This document shows positions 1 through 8,677 of a stretch of DNA of 16,737 bases, piece by piece; within the stretch, counting starts at the first letter, position 1, and every line of letters begins with the position of its first letter. The translations under genes and the position numbers were made by a program. The stretch is from Acidobacteriota bacterium (GTDB lineage: Bacteria > Acidobacteriota > Vicinamibacteria > Vicinamibacterales > 2-12-FULL-66-21): assembly GCA_013362195.1 (NCBI GenBank), contig JABFWM010000436.1, positions 1-16,737 on the forward strand, written 5' to 3'. The notes beneath the pieces are model-generated. The model ran no database searches. It was not told where the DNA came from and saw only the letters and a program-made list of their open reading frames with translations.

Positions 1-458
1 GTCACACGCGCAATCAGCCAATGCCCGTCGCGCTTCACCATCGCGACCTGAAATTCGCGCGCGTCCATTCCATTGTCGCTCGTCGTCGTCGCGCTCAGAT
101 CCACGGACGCCGACCGCGCGTCGACCACGTGCACGTTCATGTCGCGGATCTTCACCTCGTACCGGCTGGTGCGCGGCTGCAGCCGCGCGACGATCCCCAT
201 CAGCGTCTCGCGCCCGCGAACGGGCGCGCCCTCGCCGAAATCGACCACCACGTCGTCGGCGAACGCGGCGCCGATAGCGGCGGCTTGCGCGACGGCCGCC
301 ACGCCCGGTGACGGCTCGTTGAGGCGATCGGCCACGCCGGTGAGTTGACGCCGGATCTGCCGCTCGTCGGAGGGAAACCACGCCAGCCACGCGAACACCG
401 CAATCGCGAGCGCGATCGCCGCGCCGGCGAGAGCGCGCCGATCGGGGCGGCGGCCCAT
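1..458 (-). CDS. NTF2/SnoaL-like membrane-anchored or secreted protein (C-terminus cut off)
   Basis: This reading frame starts with the ATG at 458-456, directly after the lepB stop (TGA at 461-459), and runs off the left edge after about 152 codons. The N-terminus is basic (MGRRPDRRALAG) and is followed by one hydrophobic segment at about residues 10-28, ending AWLAWFPSDE, which fits a membrane anchor or uncleaved signal. The rest has the look of the NTF2/SnoaL fold: a helix with RQIRRQLTGVADRLN, then FADDVVVDFGEGAPVRGRETL, then strands ending in EFQVAMVKRDGHWLIARV. The 'DGHWLI' type C-terminal strand is typical of this superfamily, whose members bind small ligands or act as simple enzymes. 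No catalytic residues can be assigned and the substrate is unknown. The start/stop juxtaposition with lepB points to translational coupling in one transcript. Confidence 0.6.
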   Translation of the reverse strand, partial: MGRRPDRRALAGAAIALAIAVFAWLAWFPSDERQIRRQLTGVADRLNEPSPGVAAVAQAAAIGAAFADDVVVDFGEGAPVRGRETLMGIVARLQPRTSRYEVKIRDMNVHVVDARSASVDLSATTTSDNGMDAREFQVAMVKRDGHWLIARV

Positions 459-950
459 TCAGAACACGACCTTCCCGATGATTCGCGAGCGGTTCGCCCG
501 TCCGAAATCGTGCTCTTCCTCGCGCATGCCGCGATTGTCACCCACGAGGAAGTATTCGTCGGCCCCCAGGATCGTGTCGTCCAGCTTCCATGGCGAGCGG
601 TTGCGCACGTACGGCTCGTCCAGCGGGCGGCCGTTCACGCGAACGATGCCGTTGTCGATCGACACGCGCTCGCCCGGCAGTCCGACGACACGCTTGATGT
701 AGACCACGTGCGGCCCGGCGAGGCGAATCGCCACGATTTCGCCGCGCTCCGGCGGCCGCATCACGAACGCGAGACGGTTGACGAGATTCAGGCTGCCGGA
801 GCGGTACGTCGGCATCATGCTGACGCCTTCGGCGCGGACGGGAATGAGGATCCAGCCGAACGTGACGACGCTGACCCCGGCGAGCACCAGCACGCGCACG
901 GCGGTGCGGCGCGGGTGGGTCCCGAAGATCAGGCGTCGGACGCCGGGCAT
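459..950 (-). CDS. lepB: signal peptidase I
   Basis: Membrane-bound serine protease that removes signal peptides from exported proteins on the outer face of the cytoplasmic membrane. With the ATG at 950-948 the protein has 163 residues, short like Gram-positive type LepB. One membrane segment lies at about residues 17-37. The catalytic serine is S44 in the EGVSMMPT motif and the general-base lysine is K86 in YIKRVVGLPGE. The GDNR box lies at 137-140 and is followed by a DFGR/SRIIGKV segment that corresponds to the usual box E. An upstream in-frame GTG at 974 would add eight residues, but a -10-like TATGAT sits at 962-957 inside that extension, exactly six bases before the ATG, so I prefer the ATG. 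The downstream NTF2-like gene begins immediately after the stop. Confidence 0.9.
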   Translation of the reverse strand: MPGVRRLIFGTHPRRTAVRVLVLAGVSVVTFGWILIPVRAEGVSMMPTYRSGSLNLVNRLAFVMRPPERGEIVAIRLAGPHVVYIKRVVGLPGERVSIDNGIVRVNGRPLDEPYVRNRSPWKLDDTILGADEYFLVGDNRGMREEEHDFGRANRSRIIGKVVF

Positions 951-956
951 CCCCTG

Positions 957-962
957 ATCATA
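957..962 (-). promoter_or_regulatory. -10 element placed six bases before the lepB ATG
   Basis: On the minus strand the order is TATGAT (962-957), CAGGGG (956-951), then ATG (950-948). A bacterial start point lies about 7 bases after the -10, which would put it at or next to the A of the ATG and give a leaderless lepB mRNA. The same layout with nearly the same bases (TAGAAT-CAGGGA-ATG) occurs at the zinc-ribbon gene at 11298. I see no good -35. The CAGGGG could instead be read as a very close ribosome site, so the call is tentative. Confidence 0.5.
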
Positions 963-986
963 GACCACGCCCACCGGCCCGGCGAC

Positions 987-1007
987 AGATCCACTACGGA
1001 GGATCTG
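987..1007. repeat. perfect 7-bp inverted repeat upstream of lepB
   Basis: CAGATCC (986-992) and GGATCTG (1001-1007) are perfect inverted copies around an 8-base centre, 24-50 bases upstream of the lepB -10 element. This is the size and position of a possible operator. No regulator can be named and the repeat may be fortuitous. Confidence 0.35.
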
Positions 1008-1118
1008 CCACGGATCGACACGAATTCACACGGATGAAATAGCGGTCAGCACAGCGCGGGTTCTTCGCGGCTGCGAAAGGACTCGCGCGTCCTGCGTCCG
1101 AGCCATATCCGTGTGTAT
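1008..1118. repeat. imperfect long inverted repeat of a CACGGAT-type element
   Basis: The left arm holds CCACGGAT (1008-1015) and ATTCACACGGAT (1024-1035). The right arm holds ATCCGTGTGTAT (1107-1118), the inverse of the second block with 11 of 12 matches, and continues into a diverged GGTGGTGGATCGAT. The roughly 70 bases between the arms carry no convincing gene. The 10-mer ATCCGTGGCA is also found at 15179-15188. This resembles dispersed CCGTGTGAATCCGTGG-type intergenic repeats seen in various GC-rich genomes. It lies in the gap between lepB and the gene that ends at 1151. Confidence 0.45.
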
Positions 1119-1150
1119 CGGTGGTGGATCGATGCCTGTTGCCTACCCGG

Positions 1151-1942
1151 TTAGTTGCGCCGCGAGTACGGTGTCACGAGTCCCTCCACCGAGGGGATGT
1201 AGATCGTGTTGGCATCGGCGCGCTTCGTGTAGACCGGAAAGCCGTGGTAGCTCCCGCGCCGGGTGAACGTGGCGGCGTCGAACACTTCGGCGGGACCCGA
1301 CGAGAACCACTCGCGTCCGTCGAAACTCACCCAGACGCCGTTCACCCCTTTCGGCCGCGACGCCGACGAAAACGCGGGGCGCGGGGCGAGCGTGATCGAG
1401 CGGCCGCCGGTCGCGACACTGCCCGCTGCTGGCGCGGCGAGAGGGGCAGACGTCTCCGGCCCGAGCGGCGCGACATCGTAGGGGCGCGCAAAGGACGGCG
1501 GACCTGGCGTTTGCGCGAGATCCACGGCAACCGCGTCGCGGGCGGCCGCGCCCTGTGCGCCGATATCGGTCGGGAACGACGGCGCACCATTGCCCGTCGT
1601 GCCGGCGAGCTGGCCCGAGCGGCGGCGCTCGTAGGGCTGCAGCAGGCCGCCGGCCAGTGGCACGTACACGACACTGTTGGGGTCGCGCGTCGCGTCGGTG
1701 TACAGCGGAATGCCGCGGTACGAACCCGCACGCACCATCTGATTGCCGTTGAAGTAGACCATGGAGCCGGCCGGATAGTAGTAGTCACCCGACCAGACGA
1801 TCGCGTCCGCGGTGCGGTACCACGGTTCGTTCTCGGCCGTAACAAGCGGTGGCGCCGTCGGTTGCCAGACAACTTGCGCGTGGCAGACCGCGGGAAGGAC
1901 GACGAGAACGACGAGCAGCAACTGCCGGACTCCTGCGCGCAT
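1151..1942 (-). CDS. secreted protein with an internally duplicated ~65-residue domain, function unknown
   Basis: 263 residues with a clear signal peptide (basic start, LLLVVLVVLPAVCHA) probably cut before Q23. Two copies of one domain lie at about residues 38-107 and 198-262. Both contain a tryptophan-rich first strand, then R(A/R)GSY(R/H)G(I/F)P(L/V)YT, then a D(P/A)N..(V/I)Y(V/I)P strand, and both end GL(L/V).PY.RR. A roughly 90-residue Pro/Ala/Gly/Ser linker of low complexity joins them. I do not recognise the family; the repeats look like small beta domains for binding in the periplasm or at the surface. The ATG has a good ribosome site (TGGAGG, seven bases upstream). It lies 24 bases after the MBL hydrolase gene on the same strand, so the two are likely co-transcribed. 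Confidence 0.75.
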   Translation of the reverse strand: MRAGVRQLLLVVLVVLPAVCHAQVVWQPTAPPLVTAENEPWYRTADAIVWSGDYYYPAGSMVYFNGNQMVRAGSYRGIPLYTDATRDPNSVVYVPLAGGLLQPYERRRSGQLAGTTGNGAPSFPTDIGAQGAAARDAVAVDLAQTPGPPSFARPYDVAPLGPETSAPLAAPAAGSVATGGRSITLAPRPAFSSASRPKGVNGVWVSFDGREWFSSGPAEVFDAATFTRRGSYHGFPVYTKRADANTIYIPSVEGLVTPYSRRN

Positions 1943-1966
1943 GGCGTGCCTCCACTCGAGGTAAGT

Positions 1967-2887
1967 TCAACCACCGTGCCGTTTGGTCCAGTAGCGCGCG
2001 AGTCCCTGCCACGAGTAGCTGAGCGCGCCAGCCTTCACGTAGTCTTCGGCATCAGGTTCGCCGACGCGGCGTTGCAGCTCGAGGTAGGCCTCGTCGATGA
2101 ACGCGCGCTCACGATCGGCGCCGGACCGCGACGGGTCGCCGAGCAGCCGGCGCACGATGCGCGTCCATGCGCCGAGATTCTCGAACATCGCCTGGAAGTG
2201 CGGCCGCGCGCCCTGCCACGGTCCGAAGTGCGTCAGGAACAGCGTGTCTGGATCCCACGCAAGAATACGTTGTTCGCCGTCGCGCCACACCTCGAGATCG
2301 ACATCGGGCGGCGGAGTCGCCGGCAGGACGAACGTTCCGGAGCCGCGCCGGATGCCGGCCGTGTCGCCGACGAACGCGACCCGCGACGCGGCGTCGAAGT
2401 AGCTGACGTGATGGGACGCGTGGCCCGGCGTGTATCGAACCTGAATCTCGCGTCCGACGACGGTCAGTGTTTCGCCGCCCTCGACGGCACGGATCCGCTC
2501 GGGAGCGATCGGCAGCACCTCGCCCCACAACCGATCCATGTCCTGTCCGTACAGCCGCCCCGCGCTCGACAGGAGCTTCGTCGGATCGACCAGGTGCGGC
2601 GCGCCGCGCGTGTGCACGACGACCTCGAGGTGCGGATGCTTGCGAACGATGGGGCCGGCCGCCCCTGCGTGATCGAGATGGATGTGCGTGATCAGGAGCG
2701 TGCGCACGTCCGCGAACCGGATCCCTTTTCGATCCAGCGTCGCTTCCAGCTCGGAGAGCGTCGTCGACGGTCCGGGATCGACCAGCGCGACGCCCGCGGG
2801 GCCGTGGAGGATCGCCGTGGCGATGAGCTCAGGCCGCCCGAGAAAGCGCAAATCCGCGTAGTCCAACCCCGACGCGAGGACCGGCAT
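1967..2887 (-). CDS. MBL-fold metallo-hydrolase
   Basis: 306 residues with the full set of metallo-beta-lactamase-fold metal ligands: THIHLDHAG gives H68, H70, D72 and H73; H156 lies in TPGHASHH; D175 in FVGDTAG; H220 in LTHFGPW. A binuclear zinc or iron hydrolase is expected. There is no signal peptide, so it should be cytoplasmic. The C-terminal 80 residues (helical, ending SWQGLARYWTKRHGG) are an extension beyond the core fold. The layout resembles glyoxalase II-like or general MBL hydrolases, but the substrate cannot be told from sequence. It is divergent from clpS across a 45-base gap and is probably the first gene of a unit with the duplicated-domain secreted protein. Confidence 0.88.
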   Translation of the reverse strand: MPVLASGLDYADLRFLGRPELIATAILHGPAGVALVDPGPSTTLSELEATLDRKGIRFADVRTLLITHIHLDHAGAAGPIVRKHPHLEVVVHTRGAPHLVDPTKLLSSAGRLYGQDMDRLWGEVLPIAPERIRAVEGGETLTVVGREIQVRYTPGHASHHVSYFDAASRVAFVGDTAGIRRGSGTFVLPATPPPDVDLEVWRDGEQRILAWDPDTLFLTHFGPWQGARPHFQAMFENLGAWTRIVRRLLGDPSRSGADRERAFIDEAYLELQRRVGEPDAEDYVKAGALSYSWQGLARYWTKRHGG

Positions 2888-2898
2888 CTGCGCCGCAT

Positions 2899-2907
2899 GT
2901 TATAGCA
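2899..2907 (-). promoter_or_regulatory. extended -10 of the MBL hydrolase gene
   Basis: The minus strand reads TGC-TATAAC (2907-2899) and the start codon lies 11 bases further on at 2887. The hexamer matches TATAAT in five of six positions and carries the extended TGn. The predicted leader is only a few bases long. An ATG at 2898-2896 is out of frame and is not the start. The element is the mirror image of the clpS -10 (see 2911-2919). Confidence 0.6.
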
Positions 2908-2910
2908 GCT

Positions 2911-2919
2911 TGCTAAAAT
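2911..2919 (+). promoter_or_regulatory. extended -10 of clpS
   Basis: TGC-TAAAAT lies 13 bases before the clpS ATG. With a start point near 2926 the leader would be about seven bases and would not include the AGGG at 2922-2925, so initiation may be near-leaderless; a slightly earlier start point would allow a weak ribosome site. Together with the divergent element it forms TTATAGCA-GCT-TGCTAAAA, an inverted repeat with seven of eight matches. Confidence 0.6.
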
Positions 2920-2932
2920 ACAGGGCGTAACC

Positions 2933-3244
2933 ATGGCGACGGAACCCCGGACCGGCGGCGAGGTGCTGGAGCGGACGCAGCAGGAAACCAAGAAGCCCGA
3001 GCTCTACAAGGTCCTCCTGCTCAACGACGACTACACGACCATGGATTTCGTCGTCGAGGTGCTCGAGAGCGTGTTCCACAAGGCGCCCGCGGAAGCGTAT
3101 CGGATCATGATGGCCGTCCACACGCAGGGGCAGGGGTTGTGCGGGGTGTATCCGTTCGAGGTCGCGGAAACGAAAGTCGCGACCGTCGCCGACCTCGCGC
3201 GCGGCCATGGATTTCCGTTGCGCGCCACCATGGAACCCGAATAG
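2933..3244 (+). CDS. clpS: ATP-dependent Clp protease adaptor ClpS
   Basis: 103 residues, the usual ClpS length. ClpS binds the N-terminal residue of N-end-rule substrates and delivers them to the ClpA N-domain for unfolding and degradation by ClpAP. The substrate-pocket signature LLNDDYTTMDFV holds N31, D32, D33 and the gate-position M37; H63 in MMAVHTQG is the other conserved pocket residue. The GLCGVYPFEVAETKV block and the PLRATMEPE C-terminus are classic family signatures. The flexible N-terminal 20 residues are charged, as expected for the segment that engages ClpA. It is the first gene of clpS-clpA-grpE and is followed by a 55-base spacer containing 7-base repeats. Confidence 0.97.
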   Translation: MATEPRTGGEVLERTQQETKKPELYKVLLLNDDYTTMDFVVEVLESVFHKAPAEAYRIMMAVHTQGQGLCGVYPFEVAETKVATVADLARGHGFPLRATMEPE

Positions 3245-3246
3245 TA

Positions 3247-3281
3247 CGCGGCAGGCGGTAGACGGTACGCAGTAGGCAGTA
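3247..3281 (+). repeat. degenerate 7-base tandem repeat between clpS and clpA
   Basis: Four consecutive units read GGCGGTA, GACGGTA, CGCAGTA and GGCAGTA (3254-3281), and CGCGGCA (3247-3253) is a weaker fifth. The consensus is GGCRGTA. The array fills most of the gap between the clpS stop and the clpA start. The only ribosome-like site for clpA, AGGAAGG (3281-3287), begins on its last base and lies 12 bases before the ATG. Confidence 0.7.
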
Positions 3282-3299
3282 GGAAGGCTGGCCAGGGGA

Positions 3300-5609
<2,310 letters not shown>

Positions 5610-5610
5610 C

Positions 5611-6222
5611 ATGGCGGACGAGCACGAGATCCCGGTCAAGGTCGTCGATCGACGGTGGTGGGCGCGCGAGGGCGCAGAGGCCGGCGGCAGCGGCACCGAA
5701 CGGGCGTCGCTGAAGCCGACGTACGTCGAAGAGCTCGAGGCGAGGCTCGCCGAGAAGGACACCCTCGTTCAGGAGTATCTCGGCAAGTATCGCCAGGCGG
5801 CGCAGGAGTTCGAGGACGCGCGCGCGCGCATGCGCAAGGAGCTGGCCAAAGACGCGGAGCGCAGCCGACGCGAGGTCCTCGTCAGCCTGCTCGACGTCGT
5901 CGACAACCTCGATCGCGCGCTCGATGCCGCGGCACGCAGCGGAACGCCCGCCGACGATCCGCTGCGGCAGGGCGTCGAGCTGGTGCGGCAGCAGTTCCTG
6001 TCGAAGCTCGAAGGGTTCGCCATCCGCCGGATCGATGCCGCCGGACAGCCGTTCGACCCGCTCCTCCACGAGGCCGTCAGCGCCGTGCCGGCATCCACTC
6101 CCGCGCAGGATGGCCAGGTCGCCGGGGTCGTCCGCGCCGGCTACACGATCGGCGGCGAGGTGCTGCGGCCCGCGCTCGTGGCGGTCGCAAAGGCGGCGGT
6201 GCCTGCGGCCGACGAGCGGTAA
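5611..6222 (+). CDS. grpE: GrpE nucleotide exchange factor for DnaK
   Basis: 203 residues. GrpE dimers release ADP from DnaK and so drive substrate release. The long N-terminal helix (about 36-105), rich in Glu, Arg and Ala, fits the dimeric coiled coil, followed by the four-helix bundle region around LLDVVDNLDRALD. The C-terminal beta wing carries the signature PLLHEAVSAVP, then GQVAGVVRAGYTIGGEVLRPALVAVAK; the usual 'G(R)VLRPA' has Glu in place of Arg. The ATG is one base from the clpA stop, and the ribosome site AGGA (5601-5604) lies inside the end of clpA, so the two are translationally coupled. GrpE usually sits beside dnaK, dnaJ or hrcA; its place behind clpA is less common. Confidence 0.95.
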   Translation: MADEHEIPVKVVDRRWWAREGAEAGGSGTERASLKPTYVEELEARLAEKDTLVQEYLGKYRQAAQEFEDARARMRKELAKDAERSRREVLVSLLDVVDNLDRALDAAARSGTPADDPLRQGVELVRQQFLSKLEGFAIRRIDAAGQPFDPLLHEAVSAVPASTPAQDGQVAGVVRAGYTIGGEVLRPALVAVAKAAVPAADER

Positions 6223-6276
6223 CGCTCGGCCGCCGCGCCGGTCTGCCTTTCGCTCCCCGCCGCGTCCTGCCGCGAC

Positions 6277-7548
6277 ATGCGTATCGTCCTCGCGACGTTC
6301 GGGTCCCTGGGCGATCTGCATCCGGTCATCGCGCTCGGCCTCTCGCTGCAGGCGCGCGGCCACCGCGTGGCCCTCGTCACGTCCGAATATCACCGCGAGC
6401 GGATTGTAGCGACCGGCCTCGGCTTTCATCGCGCCGCGCCCGATCTGCGGCCCGATGACAAGGCGCTCGTTCGCGCGACGATGGATGAGCGGCGCGGCCC
6501 CGAGCAGGTCGTCCGGTTCATGCTCCGCCACCTGCGGCAGACGTATGCGGATTACGAGCGCGCGGTGAACGCGGAGGGCGGCGCCGATCTCATTGTGACG
6601 AGCGACCTGGCGTACGCGGGCGTGATCCTCGCGCAGAAAACCGGGATCGGGTGGGCGTCGCAGGTGCTCTCACCGCTGTCGTTCCTCTCCGCCTACGACG
6701 ACAGCGTGCTGCCGCCGCTGCCGTGGCTGCGGCACCTCAACGCGCTGGGGCCGCGCGTGTACGGCCGCGTGCTCGGCATTGCGAAATCTGCGGCGCGCCG
6801 GCTGTCAGATCCGATCAACGACGTCCGCCGTTCGCTCGGACTCGCGGCCGTGCCCGATCCCTTCTTCGACGACAAACATGCGCCGGCGCTCGTGCTGGCG
6901 ATGTTCTCGCGCCTGCTCGGCGAGGCGCGTCCGGACTGGCCGCCGCAGACCGTGGTCACCGGATTCGCGTTCTATGATGGGCACGAGCAGGCGCTCGATC
7001 CTCGCACTCGCGCGTTCATCGCGGACGGCGAACGCCCGATCGTGTTCACGCTCGGATCCGCGGCGGTGTTCGATCCGGGCGTGTTCTTCACCGAGAGCGC
7101 GCTGGCGGCGAAGGCGATCGGCCGCCGCGCGCTGCTCGTGGTCGGGCCCGAACCGGGTCCTCTGCCGTCCGCCGATCCCGACATCGCCTTCGTGCCGTAC
7201 GCTCCATTCTCCAGGGTGTTTCCCGAAGCCGCGGCCATCGTGCATCAAGGCGGCAGCGGCACGACCGGACAGGCGATGCGCGCCGGCCGGCCGATGCTGA
7301 TCGTGCCGTATGCCCACGATCAGCCGGACAACGCGCAGCGGGTGAAGACGCTGGGGATCGCCGAGACGGTCCGCCGGCGCGACTATCGCGCGCCGCGGGT
7401 TGCGGCCGCGCTGCGGCGGTTGCTGGACGACCCGACGGTGGCGGGCCGCGCGCGGCAGGTCGGGGCCCTGGTATCACAGGAGGACGGCGCGAACGCGGCG
7501 GCGGACGCGATCGAGCGCGTGTTTCGCGACAGCGCGCGCCGATCGTGA
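6277..7548 (+). CDS. glycosyltransferase, GT1/UGT-like family
   Basis: 423 residues with the two-domain GT-B layout. The N-terminal acceptor domain starts MRIVLATFGSLGDLHPVIALG, typical of macrolide, sterol and related transferases. The C-terminal nucleotide-sugar domain has HQGGSGTTGQA at 323-333 and the DQPDN motif at 348-352, whose Asp-Gln pair contacts the donor sugar in this family. There is no signal peptide, so it is cytoplasmic, perhaps peripheral at the membrane. The acceptor cannot be predicted: lipid, polyketide or hydroxylated small molecule are all possible. It lies 54 bases after grpE without a visible ribosome site or -10, so it may be read through from that operon, though its role looks unrelated. 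Confidence 0.88.
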   Translation: MRIVLATFGSLGDLHPVIALGLSLQARGHRVALVTSEYHRERIVATGLGFHRAAPDLRPDDKALVRATMDERRGPEQVVRFMLRHLRQTYADYERAVNAEGGADLIVTSDLAYAGVILAQKTGIGWASQVLSPLSFLSAYDDSVLPPLPWLRHLNALGPRVYGRVLGIAKSAARRLSDPINDVRRSLGLAAVPDPFFDDKHAPALVLAMFSRLLGEARPDWPPQTVVTGFAFYDGHEQALDPRTRAFIADGERPIVFTLGSAAVFDPGVFFTESALAAKAIGRRALLVVGPEPGPLPSADPDIAFVPYAPFSRVFPEAAAIVHQGGSGTTGQAMRAGRPMLIVPYAHDQPDNAQRVKTLGIAETVRRRDYRAPRVAAALRRLLDDPTVAGRARQVGALVSQEDGANAAADAIERVFRDSARRS

Positions 7549-7555
7549 ACTGACG

Positions 7556-7584
7556 ACGGCGGAGAGCGTCCTCTGCGTCGCCGT
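7556..7584. terminator. weak stem-loop between convergent genes
   Basis: ACGGCG (7556-7561) pairs with CGCCGT (7579-7584), with a smaller inner AGAG/CTCT pairing and an asymmetric bulge. It lies in the 45-base gap between the converging glycosyltransferase and beta-propeller genes, where a shared terminator would be expected. There is no T-run on either side, so it is not a standard intrinsic terminator. Confidence 0.3.
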
Positions 7585-7593
7585 GTGGTGCGG

Positions 7594-8574
7594 TTACCGC
7601 GCCCAGGCCATCCCGTCGGGCCCTTTACCGGTTTCAATCCGGCGGGCCACCTCGAACGTCTTCAGATCGACGACCGCCACGTGGCCTTCGCCGGCGACGG
7701 CGACGAACGCCCGGCCGCCATCGGGAGGAATGAGGATGCCCTCCGGCATGCGGCCGAGCGCGAGGCGTTTCGTCTCCTTCCGCGACGCCGCGTCGACGAC
7801 GACGAGCTGCCCCGCGTCGAGATCCGTGATCAGCACGAGCTTGCCATCCGGCGTGAACTTCAGCCGGTTCGATCGTTTCGTTTTCAAGTCGATCGTCGCG
7901 GTCACGGTCTTGCTGCCGAGATCGACGACTGACACCCCGCCGTCCTGCGAATGCGCGGCCCACAACTCCCGGCCGTCTGGCGAGAGGTCGAACCCTTCGG
8001 GGCCGCGTCCGACCGGTACGAGCGTCGCGCTCCATGCCATCGGATTCTGGCCGCGTTCGAGGATCGTCATCGTGTTCGATCCGATGTTGGCGGTGTACAC
8101 CTTGCCGCCGTCTTGGTTGACGAGCACCATGTGCGTTCCGGTCTGCCCGGTGCCCATCAACCAGTCCACCGCGTTCGTCGACGGGTCGTAGCGGGCGACG
8201 AGCCGGTTCGCCTCCGCCGTGAAGTAGACCTTGCCGTCGGACATCGCGAGTCCGTGCGGACGCCGCAGCGGTCCGAGATCGAACTTGCGCACCTCCTTGT
8301 GCGCGGTCAGGTCGATGACCGAGATCGTGCCGCCCGGCGACTGGCCCGTCCCATAGTTCGCCACGAACGCCGTCCGCCCATCGTCCGAGACGACGACTTC
8401 GTGCGGACCTTCGCCGGTTGCGACGCGGCCGAGCACCTTGCCGCTCGAGGGGTCGACGGTGACGAGTGTCGCGTCTTCCTTGTTCAACACGACCAGCCGT
8501 CCACTCGTCCCTTGCCCGGCGGCGTCGATCGTTACGAGCGCCAGGATCAACACTGCGGTCAACGTCGCACGCAT
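7594..8574 (-). CDS. secreted YVTN-type beta-propeller protein
   Basis: 326 residues from the ATG at 8574-8572, with signal peptide MRATLTAVLILALVTIDAAG. The mature part is made of about 40-residue repeats with the pattern (V/I)(V/I)D...........G..P......DG...(F/Y)(V/T)AN, for example GEGPHEVVVSDDGRTAFVANY and GRMPEGILIPPDGGRAFVAV. This is the YVTN/lactonase-like propeller, probably seven blades. Such proteins bind ligands, partners or cofactors in the periplasm; no catalytic residues can be assigned. I chose this start because GAGGTG lies seven bases upstream and the signal peptide begins there; an in-frame ATG 28 codons earlier (8658) would put a non-signal stretch in front. It is divergent from the prolyl oligopeptidase gene, so the two may share control. 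Confidence 0.85.
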   Translation of the reverse strand: MRATLTAVLILALVTIDAAGQGTSGRLVVLNKEDATLVTVDPSSGKVLGRVATGEGPHEVVVSDDGRTAFVANYGTGQSPGGTISVIDLTAHKEVRKFDLGPLRRPHGLAMSDGKVYFTAEANRLVARYDPSTNAVDWLMGTGQTGTHMVLVNQDGGKVYTANIGSNTMTILERGQNPMAWSATLVPVGRGPEGFDLSPDGRELWAAHSQDGGVSVVDLGSKTVTATIDLKTKRSNRLKFTPDGKLVLITDLDAGQLVVVDAASRKETKRLALGRMPEGILIPPDGGRAFVAVAGEGHVAVVDLKTFEVARRIETGKGPDGMAWAR

Positions 8575-8659
8575 GGGATCACCTCGTGATGCCAGACCTG
8601 AAGACGCGGCCTGGTCTGCTGCCCGAATCCCGCGGCATACCGCCGGCATGGCCGCCAAA

Positions 8660-8676
8660 GCGCGATATTATCGCGC
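8660..8676. promoter_or_regulatory. 17-bp perfect palindrome containing the -10 of the prolyl oligopeptidase gene
   Basis: GCGCGATATTATCGCGC is made of two perfect 8-base arms around a central T. Inside it, TATTAT (8666-8671) lies exactly six bases before the ATG at 8678, the spacing seen at lepB and the zinc-ribbon gene. Read on the minus strand, GATAAT could serve as the -10 of the divergent beta-propeller gene, which would then have an 80-90-base leader carrying its GAGGTG ribosome site. The palindrome could also be an operator for a dimeric repressor covering the start region. Confidence 0.55.
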
Positions 8677-8677
8677 C

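Noticed and set aside
951..974. GTG at 974 as the lepB start
   Set aside because: The added eight residues contain the TATGAT -10 element and do not resemble a LepB N-terminus; the ATG at 950 fits better. It cannot be excluded if transcription starts further upstream.
345..1037. 230-codon plus-strand frame opposite lepB
   Set aside because: It has a His/Arg/Asp-rich shadow composition and covers lepB, whose active-site motifs are intact.
1121..2905. 594-codon open frame on the plus strand
   Set aside because: It lies antisense to the duplicated-domain protein and the MBL hydrolase, both of which have clear domains. The predicted protein is arginine-rich without any motif, as expected for a chance open frame in GC-rich DNA.
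3254..3281. the 7-base repeats as a CRISPR or integron site
   Set aside because: Units are adjacent without spacers and too short for CRISPR repeats; no cas or integrase gene is present.
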